Positions 18,487 through 27,197 of a DNA stretch of 64,000 nucleotides are shown here, in pieces. The stretch comes from Chloroflexota bacterium (lineage in GTDB: Bacteria; Chloroflexota; Anaerolineae; Aggregatilineales; Phototrophicaceae): the NCBI GenBank assembly GCA_020161935.1, contig JAIUNI010000001.1, forward strand, positions 930,001 to 994,000, read 5' to 3'. A model generated the notes under the pieces. That model did not search any database. It saw only the letters and a program-made list of their open reading frames with translations, and was not told the origin of the DNA. Both the position numbers and the translations under genes were made by a program. Each line of letters begins with the position of its first letter. The first letter of the stretch is position 1.

Positions 18487-19421
18487 GAGATAGCCTCCAA
18501 GAGTGAGGCTACACCTTGACTCAGAGCCATTGCAGCTAACGCTCTCCCCAACTGCAATGCATCTTGCAGCGTTGCACTACAAGAATCTTCCACATCGACC
18601 TGTTGAACACCATCGACCGAAGTAACCCGTCCTCTCAGATGTAATGTCCCACCGGTCACGATCCCATAGGCAGCAATCGGCAGCGCACAACCGCCGCCTA
18701 ACCCTGCCAAAAAAGCGCGTTCAGCCGCGACCTCGACTTGAGTTTGTAAGTGGTTGATCGGTTGAAGCAGTGAAAGGCTGTTCACTTCATCACGGCATTG
18801 GACAGCCAACGCCCCCTGCCCCGGCGCGGGCAGCATATCAAACAAAGACAATCGCTCACTGACGAATCGTGTTTTGCCCAATCGCTCAACACCCGCTTCG
18901 GCGAGAAGAATGCCGTCATAAGGGCTATCGGGGGATGTGGCTTTTTGAATGCGCGTGTCAATGTTTCCACGAATGTCGATGATCTTGAGATCAGGGCGCA
19001 GGTGGAGGAGTTGAGCGGCTCTCCGGCGGCTGCTCGTACCAATAACCGCACCAGAGGGCAACGTCTTTAATGTATTGTGATTGCGACAAATCAGTACGTC
19101 ATTCACAATCGCTCGAGGCGGAATAGCACCGACTGTAAGTCCGGCAGGGTTTTCAGTCGGCAAATCTTTCAGGCTATGTACCGCACAATCAATTGTGCCT
19201 TGATGTAAAGCCGCTTCCAGTTCCGCCGTAAACGCGCCCTTCCCGCCCAGTGAAGGCAGCGGTGTGTTCAATATGCGGTCGCCGCGAGTCGTGATGACCT
19301 CTACATTAACCTGTAATTGAGGTGTTGAATTTAACAGGAGGTCGCTAACATAAGCTGTTTGCCAGCGGGCTAAAGCGGAACCGCGTGTACCGATGGTAAT
19401 GACTTTTATTGACGCATTCAT
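18483..19421 (-). CDS. hemC: Porphobilinogen deaminase (hydroxymethylbilane synthase)
   Basis: The 312-residue protein begins with the family ITIGTRGSALARWQTAYV segment. It has CAVHSLKDLPTE, GTSSRRRAAQL and DIRGNIDTRIQK, and the dipyrromethane-cofactor cysteine in GLGGGCALPIAAYG. It polymerises four porphobilinogens to hydroxymethylbilane. It lies 3 bp after hemA and overlaps hemD by 4 bp. Confidence 0.97.
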   Translation of the reverse strand: MNASIKVITIGTRGSALARWQTAYVSDLLLNSTPQLQVNVEVITTRGDRILNTPLPSLGGKGAFTAELEAALHQGTIDCAVHSLKDLPTENPAGLTVGAIPPRAIVNDVLICRNHNTLKTLPSGAVIGTSSRRRAAQLLHLRPDLKIIDIRGNIDTRIQKATSPDSPYDGILLAEAGVERLGKTRFVSERLSLFDMLPAPGQGALAVQCRDEVNSLSLLQPINHLQTQVEVAAERAFLAGLGGGCALPIAAYGIVTGGTLHLRGRVTSVDGVQQVDVEDSCSATLQDALQLGRALAAMALSQGVASLLEAIS

Positions 19422-19424
19422 TGC

Positions 19425-20690
19425 TTAGGCACTCGTGATTTCGTCTAGTGCAAACAATTCTCGTATCGCTTGAGTGTACTCAAAATCATGTCCATCGGCG
19501 ATACGGGTCTTTAAGGTCATCATCGGCGCATGAAGCATCTTATTCACAATGCGATGTGCCATTTGATTCAAAATCGCTTGTTCATGAGGTTTCAAACCCG
19601 GCAAACGGTTTAAGGTTTGCTCGAATTCGCTTTGTGCCACAGCTTCCGCTTGTCCACGCAGTTGAACAATTAAGGGGACGATCTCACGTTCGCGAAACCA
19701 TTTCTCATAAAGGTCTGCTTCTTCTTCAACGATCTCTTCTACATGCTTCACTTCAACGTAGCGCTGTTGAAGATTGGTTTCGACAATATCATTCAGACGA
19801 TCAATATCCGTCACTTTACAGGTCGGCAGCAGATCAATTTGCGGATCGATATTACGCGGTACACCGAGATCAATTAAAATCAGGGAATGCTGAAGTTCAA
19901 GATTGACCACATCAGTAAACCGAATAATCGGTTGTGAGGCCGAAGTTGCGGCAATAACCACATCCGCACAGTTTAATGCAGCTAACAAATCACCCCATTT
20001 CAGAGCCAGAACACCGAACTTCCGCGCGATTACTTCTGCTTTTGAATGGGTACGATTGATAATCTCTAGGGAGTGTATACCGTGCTTTAATAAGGCTTCG
20101 GCAGCGAGTTCCGCCATTTCACCCGCACCCACGATCAAAACTCTTGGAGCAAGTTTATCTTTGAACGTCGATTTAATATGGTTCGCGGCGGCATGGCTAA
20201 CGGACAAAGTATGCTGGCTTATCTCCGTCTCTGTTCGGGCGCGTTTACCCGTGTGAACAGCCGCCGTCAACAACCGTGACAATATTGCGCCACCGGTTCC
20301 AGCAATTTGGGTTTGCTCTAAGGCGGTAACGACTTGTCCAAGAATTTGTGTTTCACCTAAAATACGGGACTCTAATCCACAAGCAACCCGCATGATATGA
20401 CGAACAACATCCTGCCCTTCCAACCAATACACCTGTTTTTCCAAACCGGAAAGCGGTGTCGTGGGCAATGTATTCATAAACGCAAGCAAGCGTTCAAAAC
20501 AAGTAGGTGCGTCACCGGTAACGCCGAAAATCTCAAGCCGGTTGCACGTCGAAAGTATAACAGCTTCGTCTAAACCTGTTTCATGTAATTTCGTGAGTGC
20601 TTCCGAAGTTTTACTTTCTGAAAGATAAACCTGCTCACGCACTTCCAATGATGCGGTTTGGTAATTGAGTCCCATCAGAATGAGCGTCAT
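19425..20690 (-). CDS. hemA: Glutamyl-tRNA reductase
   Basis: The product is 421 residues from the ATG at 20690. The frame is open to 20789, but that extension overlaps hemH and lacks family resemblance, whereas MTLILMGLNYQTASLEVREQ is the usual start. The nucleophilic cysteine is Cys49 in ILSTCNRLEIFG. The NADPH-binding motif is VLIVGAGEMAELAA. It reduces glutamyl-tRNA to glutamate-1-semialdehyde, the committed C5 step, and therefore competes with protein synthesis for charged tRNA. It lies 13 bp after hemH and 3 bp before hemC. Confidence 0.96.
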   Translation of the reverse strand: MTLILMGLNYQTASLEVREQVYLSESKTSEALTKLHETGLDEAVILSTCNRLEIFGVTGDAPTCFERLLAFMNTLPTTPLSGLEKQVYWLEGQDVVRHIMRVACGLESRILGETQILGQVVTALEQTQIAGTGGAILSRLLTAAVHTGKRARTETEISQHTLSVSHAAANHIKSTFKDKLAPRVLIVGAGEMAELAAEALLKHGIHSLEIINRTHSKAEVIARKFGVLALKWGDLLAALNCADVVIAATSASQPIIRFTDVVNLELQHSLILIDLGVPRNIDPQIDLLPTCKVTDIDRLNDIVETNLQQRYVEVKHVEEIVEEEADLYEKWFREREIVPLIVQLRGQAEAVAQSEFEQTLNRLPGLKPHEQAILNQMAHRIVNKMLHAPMMTLKTRIADGHDFEYTQAIRELFALDEITSA

Positions 20691-20703
20691 AATCGAATGA
20701 TTC

Positions 20704-21774
20704 TTAGGCTGGTTTAACCGCAGAGAGCGCAGTTGGTCGTTGCTGAACCGGCAAACAGCAGTTGGCAGGGCAAACATCATGACTGGCACCTAACGCTCCC
20801 AAGTAACATTTTTCAGTAGTAAGATTCATACGTTCGACGATGAGTTCGCGAATCATACTGATGAATTGCGGATCAGTGCCGACAGTCGCCGCGCGAACAA
20901 GATTGACTCGGAGTTCTTGTGCGAGTTGGTGCGCTTCCGTGTCAAGATCAAAGAGTACTTCCATATGATCGGAGATAAACCCGATAGGTACAACAATAAT
21001 ATCCTGTACGCCATCTTGATGAAGCGCTTTGATATAGTCGTTAATATCCGGTTCAAGCCACGGTTGCTGTGGTGAGCCACTTCGACTCTGATAAACCAAG
21101 CGCCACTTGCTTCTCTTTCCAAGCCCGTCCATAACAAGTTGGCAGGCATCCAATAACTGCGCTTCATAATTGCTCATCTGCGCCATACTTTTAGGGATAC
21201 TATGTGCCGTGAAAACGATGTGAGCGTGAGCTTGTCGTTCGGCTGGAACCCTACCCAACGCAGCCTCTACATTCGCCGTCATCGGATGAATGAATCCGGG
21301 GTGGTTGTAAAATTTACGCAGAAAACTAACCTTCGGCGCGTTTGGGCCAATAACGGCTCTAGCCTGTTCTACATCCTCGCGATACTGACGACACCCTGAA
21401 TAAGAACTAAAAGCCGACGTAATAAATGCGAGAGCATGTTTTATTCCATCCGCCTGCATCTGGCGCAGTGTATCAACCAACATGGGATGCCAGTTGCGAT
21501 TGCCCCAATATACGGGAAGATTGAGATGATGGGTCTCCAGTTCATCCTCAAGCGCCACGACTAAAGCACGGTTTTGAGTATTAATCGGGCTTACGCCATC
21601 AAATAATTCATAATGGTGTGCGACTTCCAACATGCGTTCGCGCGGCACGTTACGTCCGCGTAACACATTTTCGAGAAAAGGCATCACATCGTCCATACCT
21701 TCGGGGCCACCAAACGATACGACGAACACAGCATCAAACGTGGGAGCAGCCGTCAGTTTCCCATCAAGAACCAT
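20704..21774 (-). CDS. hemH: Coproporphyrin ferrochelatase (HemH/CpfC)
   Basis: The 356-residue protein starts DAVFVVSFGGPEGMDDVMPF and has the catalytic histidine in FTAHSIPKSM. VPIGFISDHMEVLFDLD is the usual second active-site segment. The C-terminus has four cysteines (C323, C335, C339, C340), including a Cx3CC group. This resembles the [2Fe-2S]-binding tail of many bacterial ferrochelatases, although ligation is inferred. In a HemQ organism the substrate is coproporphyrin III. It lies 35 bp after hemQ. Confidence 0.95.
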   Translation of the reverse strand: MVLDGKLTAAPTFDAVFVVSFGGPEGMDDVMPFLENVLRGRNVPRERMLEVAHHYELFDGVSPINTQNRALVVALEDELETHHLNLPVYWGNRNWHPMLVDTLRQMQADGIKHALAFITSAFSSYSGCRQYREDVEQARAVIGPNAPKVSFLRKFYNHPGFIHPMTANVEAALGRVPAERQAHAHIVFTAHSIPKSMAQMSNYEAQLLDACQLVMDGLGKRSKWRLVYQSRSGSPQQPWLEPDINDYIKALHQDGVQDIIVVPIGFISDHMEVLFDLDTEAHQLAQELRVNLVRAATVGTDPQFISMIRELIVERMNLTTEKCYLGALGASHDVCPANCCLPVQQRPTALSAVKPA

Positions 21775-21809
21775 CTTGATTTCACCTATTATCTAAACGA
21801 CAGGGAGAG

Positions 21810-22925
21810 CTATGCGTTGCCGACGAAGATGACACCATCGCGCACATCAACGGAATAAGTCGCTACAGGAGCGCTCGCAATACCGTCCACGACTTCGCCA
21901 GTCGCCAGATCATATTTGGCATAGTGCCACGGGCAAGTAACCGAGCAGGTTTCCGGCGAAACTTGCACTTCCCCTTCACTTAATGGCCCACGGGCATGGG
22001 AACACCGATTATTCAGGGCATATAAACGTCCGCCCACGTTAAAAAGTGCCACCTGCTGTCCGTTATGGTAAATGACCTTACGCGCTCCATCACCAAAATC
22101 AGCAATCGAACCCACCTCTGTCCATGAGGGTTGAATTTGCACGTCTTGGCTCACAGGTTTCGCAATCTTTGGCCCGCCGAGCGCATCAAGCGATTCAGCC
22201 AAGCCCGCACGTAAACCAGAATAAAGCGGCGTATCTCTTAAGGTGTAAACGCTCGCTTCGGTCTCGCGCAGTTCTTGGACGAGATCTAGAAAATCGGAAG
22301 GTTCGTCAGTCTCGAACGCAACGACAAATTCTTGGTCATCCAACCCGAATGAATAAGTCGTATTCAACTTTACGGCGGGATACTTACGCCCCACCCGAAT
22401 ATGCTCGTCCATCATCGCCTGTCGCTGCTCTAACGACATTTGATACCACGAACGAGTTTTGACGAAGGGGTACACAAACAAATATTTCGCTTCGCTGGGC
22501 GAAATGATTAAGCGCTCCACATCCTCATTCGGGTTATCCCGAATCTCATAAATCGAGCGTTTTGTTTGCGATAAATATGAAACAACTAACGTCAAATAGC
22601 TGCCCATTCGTGTCGTGACAAGAGCAGCAGCTAATTCTTGAAAGGGTTCGATACTCTCGGCAATCTGCCACAACAGTAACTCTACGTCCGAGCGCGTCCC
22701 CATCAGGGTATAAGGGCGCAGCAGCATACGGCGATTAAACGTTTCGATTGTCTCAACAAGTTCTTGCTTTTGAGACGCTTGTTCTTCGGGCGATAGTCTG
22801 CGCCATTCAGGATCAAGTTTGTAAAAGGCGAAACGCACATACTGTCGCTTAGTCGGCTTACCTTTTCCGTTTGGGACTGTGGTTTGTGGACGCTGCTTGG
22901 TTTGCTCGCCTAGAAAAGAAGACAT
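21810..22925 (-). CDS. hemQ: HemQ (coproheme decarboxylase)-Rieske [2Fe-2S] fusion
   Basis: The 371-residue protein has two domains. Residues of about 25-240 are a chlorite-dismutase/HemQ domain. Tyr152 in VYPFVKTRSWY matches the catalytic Tyr, and His175 in MMDEHIRVGRKY matches the proximal heme ligand. Residues of about 265-371 form a Rieske/NirD-like domain with C308-S-H310 and C331-P-W-H334. HemQ alone completes heme b synthesis by decarboxylating coproheme with peroxide. The Rieske part is not needed for that in studied systems, so it may feed electrons, sense redox state or protect the enzyme. It is the promoter-proximal gene of the heme operon. Confidence 0.93.
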   Translation of the reverse strand: MSSFLGEQTKQRPQTTVPNGKGKPTKRQYVRFAFYKLDPEWRRLSPEEQASQKQELVETIETFNRRMLLRPYTLMGTRSDVELLLWQIAESIEPFQELAAALVTTRMGSYLTLVVSYLSQTKRSIYEIRDNPNEDVERLIISPSEAKYLFVYPFVKTRSWYQMSLEQRQAMMDEHIRVGRKYPAVKLNTTYSFGLDDQEFVVAFETDEPSDFLDLVQELRETEASVYTLRDTPLYSGLRAGLAESLDALGGPKIAKPVSQDVQIQPSWTEVGSIADFGDGARKVIYHNGQQVALFNVGGRLYALNNRCSHARGPLSEGEVQVSPETCSVTCPWHYAKYDLATGEVVDGIASAPVATYSVDVRDGVIFVGNA

Positions 22926-22984
22926 AGTGGAACCCTATAGAGTCGCTTGTGAAATCCCGAACAGGCAGAAAATATACAGCTATA

Positions 22985-23038
22985 CTCATAAATATGCAAT
23001 ATTCTATAGATTTTTTCTCATAAATCATCAATATTCTA
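22985..23038 (-). promoter_or_regulatory. Direct-repeat pair upstream of the heme operon
   Basis: Two 22-bp copies, 22985-23006 and 23017-23038, match at 19 of 22 positions. Read on the minus strand, each runs TAGAATATTG, three variable bases, then ATTTATGAG. They are 32 bp apart start to start, about three helical turns. They lie 60-113 bp upstream of hemQ in an AT-rich promoter region. The spacing suits a dimeric or cooperative regulator on one DNA face. The regulator's identity is unknown. Confidence 0.5.
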
Positions 23039-23052
23039 CCACACAAGAGTGA

Positions 23053-23664
23053 ATTTCTTTTACCGTTACAACCCGTGACTGCTCAAACATCGCGCTGGAA
23101 CACGCGGGCTACCTGAACAGCCAAGCAGCGGGTTCGCATCCTGTCCTCAAGGATGTGCTGGTCAACGGCATCGTCTCGGTGCTGCTGGGGCAAAACGCCC
23201 CACCCGCCGTCGGTGACCCGGTACACAGCTTATCCGCGCTGCAAGGCAAGTACAGCACCCTGCCGGAGGTGAGTAAGGTGGTGCCGTTCGGGGCGCAGTT
23301 TGCCAACAGGGGCGACCTCGGCGGTTGGGGGGTGATGTTGACCCCACCCGTGACGATCACCAACACCTCCACGGGCAGCGGCGTGGATGAAGGGGCAGCC
23401 ACCACCAAAGGCGGCGCGGCCTTCCTCCACATCTTGCAAGTTCCCTCGCCGGATACCTACACGGTCATCGTGGAGGGGGCGACCAACGCGGGCTTTAGCG
23501 TGGGTTTGGTGACGCTGGCGACCTTCACGCTCAACGGCTCGGCGCTCGGTTCGGAACGCATCGCTATCAACGGCAATATTCCGCAGTACACCCGCTACAA
23601 GGCAACGCGCAGCGGGACGGCTGCTAACGCTTTCAAGTTGGCGGTCGGTCTGGTTCGGTTCTAA
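23053..23664 (+). pseudogene. 5'-truncated phage tail (tail-tube-like) protein
   Basis: The frame is open from 23053, after a stop at 23050, but has no start codon until a GTG at 23155. Coherent protein sequence (TVTTRDCSNIALEHAGYLNS) is already present from about 23062. So the 5' part is missing and the frame abuts the heme-operon promoter region. The C-terminal half (HILQVPSPDTYTVIVEG, SERIAINGNIPQYTRYKATR, KLAVGLVRF) resembles, from memory, the end of tail-tube/virion proteins of actinobacterial siphophages. GC content is clearly higher than on either side. It marks the left edge of the prophage-like segment. A short gene starting at 23155 is possible but less likely. Confidence 0.55.
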
Positions 23665-23665
23665 G

Positions 23666-23762
23666 TATGAAAAGTCGGATGCGATTTATCGTGTCCCTAC
23701 AAAAATCCGGTTGTGTAGGGACAGCATACATGCTGTCCGCCACGCCCAGAATACTTTTCATA
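23666..23762. repeat. MITE-like element with terminal and nested inverted repeats
   Basis: This 97-bp non-coding element is bounded by perfect 10-bp terminal inverted repeats, TATGAAAAGT (23666-23675) and ACTTTTCATA (23753-23762). Inside are an 8-bp inverted repeat, GTCCCTAC (23693-23700) / GTAGGGAC (23715-23722), and a near-perfect palindrome at 23719-23738 (GGACAGCAT-AC-ATGCTGTCC). It begins 2 bp after the stop of the truncated tail gene. The structure fits a miniature inverted-repeat element or a mobile hairpin repeat. No other copy was recognised in the window. Confidence 0.55.
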
Positions 23763-23821
23763 TGGCTTCTAGCTATCAGTAGTTTGTATCGCATCTATCA
23801 AATCAACAAGGAGAATGACAA

Positions 23822-24259
23822 ATGGCATTAGCAGGCGATCATGTGGTGGTGAAGTTGGATGACAGCAGCGGCACGCTGCGTACCTTCGCGAATGGTGACA
23901 TCAGCAGCATCGACCTCCCCTTGACCAACGACCAGCACGACGTAACCGGCTTCGGCGACGTGGCGCACAAGTTCATCAACGGGCAGTTGCAAGCCCCGGT
24001 GACGATCAAGGGCTTCTTGACGACCACTGCCCTCGTCGGCACACACACCGTCCTCAAGGGCGCACACGCGGCTGGCACACAGGTGTCGTTGGAAGTGCAG
24101 GTAGGCAACAACACCACCCCGACCACCGGCGACCCCAAGTATACGGGTGAGTTCTTCGTGGAAGCCTACAAGCCAGTCATCGAGACAGGCAAGGCGGTGA
24201 TGTTCGAGGCCACGCTCAAACCCGCCACCAGCACCGCCCCGGCGTGGGGTGTCGTCTAA
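23822..24259 (+). CDS. Phage tail-tube-like protein
   Basis: The 145-residue product follows a strong ribosome-binding site (AAGGAG, 8 bp before the ATG). It contains SSIDLPLTNDQHDVTGFGDVAHKF early and a TIKGFLTTTAL segment. This beta-rich pattern recalls small tail-tube proteins in which 'vTgfGD' begins the core. There is no signal peptide or membrane helix. It has the same high GC as the truncated tail gene upstream. It is intact, unlike its neighbours, but with no capsid, portal or tape-measure gene nearby it cannot make a phage here. The assignment rests on remembered patterns. Confidence 0.5.
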   Translation: MALAGDHVVVKLDDSSGTLRTFANGDISSIDLPLTNDQHDVTGFGDVAHKFINGQLQAPVTIKGFLTTTALVGTHTVLKGAHAAGTQVSLEVQVGNNTTPTTGDPKYTGEFFVEAYKPVIETGKAVMFEATLKPATSTAPAWGVV

Positions 24260-24371
24260 GGCACGGGTGCATCGCAACGGGTCGCTGGCTTCACGCTGGC
24301 GATCCACTTCAACCTTCTACAGATTATTTTCGACCATTTTGCGCGTCATGCGATTCGCAGTGAGGTGACTC

Positions 24372-26639
24372 ATGTTTGGACCAATCCAAAACGACATCAC
24401 ATTTTCCGACAACCGGGTTACCCCCAACGGCAAAATAGTTACGTTAGCCGATATTGCGGCTGCCAGTGGGTATTCTGTAGAAGAAATTCGTGCAATCAAT
24501 CCGTCGCTGGCTGGACTGTCCATCAATCAGTCTTTCCCACTTTTCAACACCGTTTATCTTCCCGGAAATCCGCGCCCCGTAACCCAACTCCCACCCGGCG
24601 CATACATTCCCGGTTCACAGGTCACACCGCCGCCCGTGAATGGCGTTGTCCCCGAACCCTATCTCATCCGTACCGAAGATGATTTGCTGCGCTGGATGTG
24701 GGTGAATGAATGGGGATACGCGGCCAATGATTACGACAAAAGTAAGGCGGAGTCCCGCTTCAAAGATTTTGTCGAAGATAAGGTTCAGGGGATGTTTACC
24801 CAACTCCTGTCCCAAGAAACCTCTGTATTGCCCAACAGCGGCAGCGCGGAAGTCAATAACCTCTTTAACCAGTTGATGGCCGTCGAAGGGCAAGGATTCT
24901 ACTTCGAGCAATTGTCAGCGATGTTGGATGGTCTCACGCTTGACCAACTGATGGCACTGCGGAATGAAGCCGAAAAAGCCGGTCAAGGCAATCAAGGCAA
25001 CTATGCATTTGCACCAGACGAGTTTCTTGAATATTACGATGCGATCCAAGCCTTAGAACAAGGAGAAGAACTCCCCTATGAGACTCACGACGATTATGAC
25101 CCCCAACTGGCTTTACACGACTATTTTGACCGTCATTTTCGCAGCCGTAATCCAGATGACATTGAGAGAGAATTAATCGATTTAGCATTGGCTCAAATCG
25201 TTATGCTTCACGAGGGAATTGAAGCTGTTACAGACGATAAGCTGTATGATGCGTTTCGAGACGAATTATTTCAACGGCTCGGCACAAAGTCACCCACGAT
25301 AGAGCAGCTCATTGCGTGTTTGGAAGAATTGATCGATGAAAGGGTCGCTGATGATCAGTCCGTCGAAGCAAACTACGATGAGTTGAGTATCGAACTACCG
25401 CATGTTTATGACATAACCGTTCAATATCATGACGCACTGGCGCTCGATAAGCTGCGCCAAATCGCTTATGACCCGACTTGGAATCCAGGGGAAGAAACCC
25501 GTCAATTAGCCGAGTTGTACGTCGCCATCAAACAGATGACGCGCACCATTATGGGCGTGGATGTCGGTTTCCTACAATCCTCTTTGTTCCAATTTCACGA
25601 TGCGGTCAAAGATGCCCATGAATGGCGCTTAAACCTCAAAGCCTCATTGGACCACATTGAAACGCAAATGCTGGAACGCCGAGACGAACAATCTGAACCG
25701 CTGTGGTGGCTTCTGGAAATACCGCTGTCCATTTTAGTGGAGCCTTTGGACTGGTTGTTCACCATGCGTGATTTGATGCTGGGTGATTGGTCAGCACTGA
25801 TCGGTTTCCTGCCCCTTGTTCCCGGCGCACTCCGCCACATTGCCGATGCAGGACGATATTTGAGAGGCGCTAGTGATGAACTTGTTGATGCGCTACGGAA
25901 TTTGCCAAGAGTGGATGAAAACTGGATTAACGGAGTTACAGGTGCAAGAAATGTTGATGACTTCGCAGAGAACCCTAGTCGAGATGCCTACTATGCAGTA
26001 GGGTATCCATCGTACAACGAAATTACTAATCGAAATGAAGCAGATATAATTGCAGCAATTTCTTACAATAATCCCGACATTCCAGAAGATGTCATTAAAC
26101 GGGTTTATAAGCATGTATTTACGGAGAAACATGAAATCTATATAGATGATGGCTTTGTTACTGCCTATTTCTCACCAGACCCTGCAATTGGATATCTATG
26201 GCTAAAAGCGATGGGAGAAGATGAACTCGCAAAAGAATTGTTAAACAAAGGTCGAGATATGGCGTTTAGATTGGGTCCTGAATATGCTTACATGGCAAGA
26301 AATCTATATGACGACGTACTTTCACAAACCGATCAATTATACTTTAATCGGTTATTGTCTCATGAGTATATTGAAGCTGAACTGATGAATGCTGGATATA
26401 AATATAATTTTCCAAGAAATATTAATGCACACGAGTTATCAACTGTTCAAGATCCCATGAGCAGTAAAAACCCATTCGTTTCACTTGTGAACAATGGTTT
26501 TATCTCAACTGACGAACTTGATAAATTGTTTTCTAATTGGCTAACACCATTAGAACTAAATGGTGTAAAAACTTGGAAATTCGAGTTTGACAATATGGAC
26601 GAACTTATCAGCATAATTCTGACTAAAGTCACTAAATAA
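24372..26639 (+). CDS. LysM protein with polymorphic-toxin-like C-terminal domain
   Basis: The product is 755 residues; GAGGTGA precedes the ATG. Residues of about 20-64 are LysM-like (VTLADIAAASGYSVEEIRAI). Residues of about 95-440 are acidic and helical. A hydrophobic stretch (about 444-486, ending LIGFLPLVPG) recalls the pre-toxin segment of polymorphic toxins. The region after about residue 510 (nt 25900) turns sharply AT-rich. It contains YFSPDPAIGYLW, then H664-E665-Y-I-E668 and a later Ala-His (686-687), a pattern I associate with one HExxE-type toxin domain. No signal peptide is present. The next gene looks like its immunity protein. The biochemical activity is unknown. Alternatively it is a LysM-bearing tail accessory protein with no toxic role. 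Confidence 0.6.
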   Translation: MFGPIQNDITFSDNRVTPNGKIVTLADIAAASGYSVEEIRAINPSLAGLSINQSFPLFNTVYLPGNPRPVTQLPPGAYIPGSQVTPPPVNGVVPEPYLIRTEDDLLRWMWVNEWGYAANDYDKSKAESRFKDFVEDKVQGMFTQLLSQETSVLPNSGSAEVNNLFNQLMAVEGQGFYFEQLSAMLDGLTLDQLMALRNEAEKAGQGNQGNYAFAPDEFLEYYDAIQALEQGEELPYETHDDYDPQLALHDYFDRHFRSRNPDDIERELIDLALAQIVMLHEGIEAVTDDKLYDAFRDELFQRLGTKSPTIEQLIACLEELIDERVADDQSVEANYDELSIELPHVYDITVQYHDALALDKLRQIAYDPTWNPGEETRQLAELYVAIKQMTRTIMGVDVGFLQSSLFQFHDAVKDAHEWRLNLKASLDHIETQMLERRDEQSEPLWWLLEIPLSILVEPLDWLFTMRDLMLGDWSALIGFLPLVPGALRHIADAGRYLRGASDELVDALRNLPRVDENWINGVTGARNVDDFAENPSRDAYYAVGYPSYNEITNRNEADIIAAISYNNPDIPEDVIKRVYKHVFTEKHEIYIDDGFVTAYFSPDPAIGYLWLKAMGEDELAKELLNKGRDMAFRLGPEYAYMARNLYDDVLSQTDQLYFNRLLSHEYIEAELMNAGYKYNFPRNINAHELSTVQDPMSSKNPFVSLVNNGFISTDELDKLFSNWLTPLELNGVKTWKFEFDNMDELISIILTKVTK

Positions 26640-26650
26640 GGACAAGAACT

Positions 26651-27145
26651 ATGGACATCAATAATAGTGCTTTAAATCGTATACTGGCGCTTAAATTTTA
26701 TGATTTTAATGACTCAAGCAAATCTCAAATATCTACACATGTGTTACTGATGAAAGAATATTTGCGAAGAATGTTGCTATGGAAAAAGGCACTAAAAATT
26801 GATCAGTGGCCCTTCCATGGTTTAAGTAAGCATCTTTATACATTTTCACCTCTTGAAACTGATTACATTTATCAACAATTGCAATCTGTAAGATTTCCAA
26901 ATGCCCACGTCGCCGCTAGTTGCATGGCATTCATACTGTGGAGTCAAATTGAGAATCGTGAAAATGTCCAAGCATTCAACTTGCCAACTCCTTATGAACC
27001 CCTTATACGAATGTATGAATCAGGATGCTGGTTTTCTAAGGAAGAGAACATGATTGATCTATGGAATAACCTTGGTGAAAGCGAGAATATGATATTGATA
27101 TCTAAATATTATGATACGTTGATACCTTTCATTGATTTGGATTAG
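26651..27145 (+). CDS. Putative immunity protein for the upstream toxin-like gene
   Basis: The 164-residue soluble protein starts 11 bp after the LysM/toxin-like gene, with AAGGA in front of the ATG. It is as AT-rich as that gene's 3' third and unlike the genes on both sides. The segment NLPTPYEPLIRMYESGCWFS resembles, from memory, a pattern (YEPLIRL..RGG.F) in immunity-like proteins encoded behind actinobacterial polymorphic toxins. There is no signal peptide or membrane helix, which suits cytoplasmic neutralisation of an intracellular toxin. Position, size and shared composition support the call; function is untested. Confidence 0.55.
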   Translation: MDINNSALNRILALKFYDFNDSSKSQISTHVLLMKEYLRRMLLWKKALKIDQWPFHGLSKHLYTFSPLETDYIYQQLQSVRFPNAHVAASCMAFILWSQIENRENVQAFNLPTPYEPLIRMYESGCWFSKEENMIDLWNNLGESENMILISKYYDTLIPFIDLD

Positions 27146-27197
27146 TGTGACGTATTTGAACGCAACGAAACCAGCTATGAAATAAGGAGCAATAGTT

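Noticed and set aside
23040..23075. Left attachment site copy of the tRNA-Asp 3' end
   Set aside because: No stretch matching the tRNA T arm or acceptor was seen at the left edge; the boundary may have been lost by deletion.
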